12,612 nt of DNA, from positions 1 through 12,612 of the forward strand of contig DAISYU010000095.1 of the NCBI GenBank assembly GCA_036825155.1, read 5' to 3'. The position numbers and the translations under genes are program-made. Position 1 is the first letter of the stretch; each line of letters begins with the position of its first letter. This document shows, in pieces, positions 11,494 to 12,612 of the stretch. The stretch comes from DSAD01 sp036825155 (GTDB lineage Bacteria; Desulfobacterota; Desulfomonilia; UBA1062). The notes beneath the pieces were generated by a model. The model was not told where the DNA came from. It ran no database searches and was given only the letters and a program-made list of their open reading frames with translations.

Positions 11494-12612
11494 ATGTCGA
11501 TTGATACATACAGGAAGCTGCAAAGACATCTCGATCAATTTCCTCTGGGGTTCCCCGAAACCGTCTCCGGGGTGGAACTGGCGATCCTCAAGAAGCTGTT
11601 CTCAGAAGAAGAGGCCGAGCTTGCCTGTTTGTTGATACCGCTGCCAGAGGAAGTTGCAGACATTGCAAAGAGGGCAGGGCTGGATGAAGAAGTTGTTACA
11701 GAGAAACTGGAGACTATGTCGAAAAAGGGCCTGGTCTTCAGAATACGGCGTGGCGGTAAGGTGCTCTACAATGCCATAGGCTTCATGATCGGGATCTATG
11801 AATATTCGGTCTATCAGGTGGATGAAGAGCTTGCAGCATTATATTCGCAGTACTACGAAGAGGCCTACCAGGAGGAGATGGGTGCCAGCAATGTCCCGGG
11901 GTTCAAGGTGTTCCCCATAGGCGAGACCATCAAGACCGATGTGACGCTCCTGCCCTATAAAAAGGTTGAAGAAGAGATCCGTGCCGCCCGCAAGATAGCG
12001 GTTTCACCCTGCATATGCAGGAAGGAGTCCTCTCTTACAGGCCACGGCTGCCATCACATGAAGGAGACCTGTCTGAGCTTCGGTGTAGCAGCTGAGTACT
12101 ATATCGAGAACAAGACCGGCAGACAGATCGATGCTGAAGAGGCTATCGAGATCCTGAAAAAGGCCGATGCCGAAGGGCTTGTCCATGCAGGGGTCAATGT
12201 AAAACACCTCTCCAATATCTGCAACTGCTGCCCCTGCTGCTGCGATTCCATGAAGGGGATCATCGAGAAGGGGCACGACAAGGTAAAGTACATGAATGCC
12301 ATCTACGTTGCCTACATTGACCCGGATTTGTGCACTGCCTGTGGCATCTGCGAGGACCGCTGCCCGGTGGGGGCAATCGCGATTGACGAGGTCGCACTCT
12401 CGGATGAAGACAGGTGCCTGGGCTGCGGTCTGTGTGCAGGGACGTGTCCGGCAGACGCCATAGATATCCGGCTTCGGCAAGACAGGCTCGAACCGTATGA
12501 CAGTGTTCTCGATCTCGGCAGGGCCATACTGGAAGGCAAGCTCAAACACTCAGGTCTGTCAGAGAACCAGAAAACAACCCTGGAACTGATGAGGGGGATG
12601 GGAAAGATTTAA
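11494..12612 (+). CDS. 4Fe-4S protein with helical/winged N-terminus and multiple Cys clusters
   Basis: A complete 372-residue protein; its stop codon is the last three bases of the window. GAGGAGG (11482-11488) is 5 nt before ATG 11494. Residues about 25-95 look like a winged-helix fold (EVADIAKRAGLDEEVVTEKL, then a basic wing RIRRGGK), as in small DNA-binding or cofactor-linked adaptors. Then come C173, C175, C186 and C193 (SPCICRKE, GHGCHHMKETC), the very dense ICNCCPCCC at 242-250 (six cysteines), and two ferredoxin motifs CTACGICEDRCP (280-291) and CLGCGLCAGTCP (308-319). These last two should hold two [4Fe-4S] clusters; the earlier cysteines could hold a further centre. The protein is soluble and likely an electron carrier or redox-responsive factor in anaerobic metabolism; no partner oxidoreductase is visible, so the role is not known. 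Confidence 0.85.
   Translation: MSIDTYRKLQRHLDQFPLGFPETVSGVELAILKKLFSEEEAELACLLIPLPEEVADIAKRAGLDEEVVTEKLETMSKKGLVFRIRRGGKVLYNAIGFMIGIYEYSVYQVDEELAALYSQYYEEAYQEEMGASNVPGFKVFPIGETIKTDVTLLPYKKVEEEIRAARKIAVSPCICRKESSLTGHGCHHMKETCLSFGVAAEYYIENKTGRQIDAEEAIEILKKADAEGLVHAGVNVKHLSNICNCCPCCCDSMKGIIEKGHDKVKYMNAIYVAYIDPDLCTACGICEDRCPVGAIAIDEVALSDEDRCLGCGLCAGTCPADAIDIRLRQDRLEPYDSVLDLGRAILEGKLKHSGLSENQKTTLELMRGMGKI

Noticed and set aside
11275..11538. Minus-strand frame of 87 codons over the octamer array.
   Set aside because: It is made of repeat sequence and overlaps the start of the Fe-S gene; the 8-bp units do not keep a reading frame.

Overview
The window looks like an ordinary chromosomal stretch of a motile, anaerobic deltaproteobacterium (Desulfobacterota/Syntrophobacterota type). 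This is inferred from moderate GC, a Cys-rich 4Fe-4S protein, a chemoreceptor with a C-terminal tether, a GcvR-like ACT protein next to a UPF0210 protein, and large intergenic regions full of repeats. No phage, transposase, tRNA, rRNA or CRISPR array was recognised. All recognised genes lie on the + strand, mostly as single transcription units with their own promoters.

Layout: (1) 1-578 is non-coding, with two copies of a short GC-rich repeat, a strong terminator near 309-374 and the leader of ettA. (2) 579-2261 encodes EttA, an ABC-F translation factor. (3) 2284-4113 is a tandem duplication of about 918 bp; each unit carries a hairpin, a near-identical promoter, a leader of about 300 nt and a gene for a small exported helix-hairpin-helix (ComEA-like) protein. 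(4) 4446-4826 is a small DUF2784 membrane protein. (5) 5376-7319 is a methyl-accepting chemotaxis protein with a flagellar-type promoter candidate and a CheR-type tail. (6) 7638-8192 and 8303-9676 are a tandem-ACT regulator and a UPF0210/PFL-family protein, a recurrent pair. (7) 10242-11027 is a FRG-domain protein in a repeat-rich pocket. (8) 11494-12612 is a 372-residue protein with a possible winged-helix N-terminus and several cysteine clusters including two ferredoxin-type 4Fe-4S sites.

The most unusual content is non-coding. A 245-bp element at 4902-5146 recurs in inverted orientation at 11156-11398. Each copy carries an array of 8-bp units (TGGAGTAN) and ends in a REP-like hairpin with a GTGGGAGC head. 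Two more REP-like hairpins form a tail-to-tail pair at 9980-10033. A second repeat family (GCTTCG...GGACA) occurs five times, at the window start and on both sides of the FRG gene. Together these suggest active repeat families in the genome, probably mobilised in trans. All alignments were done by eye.
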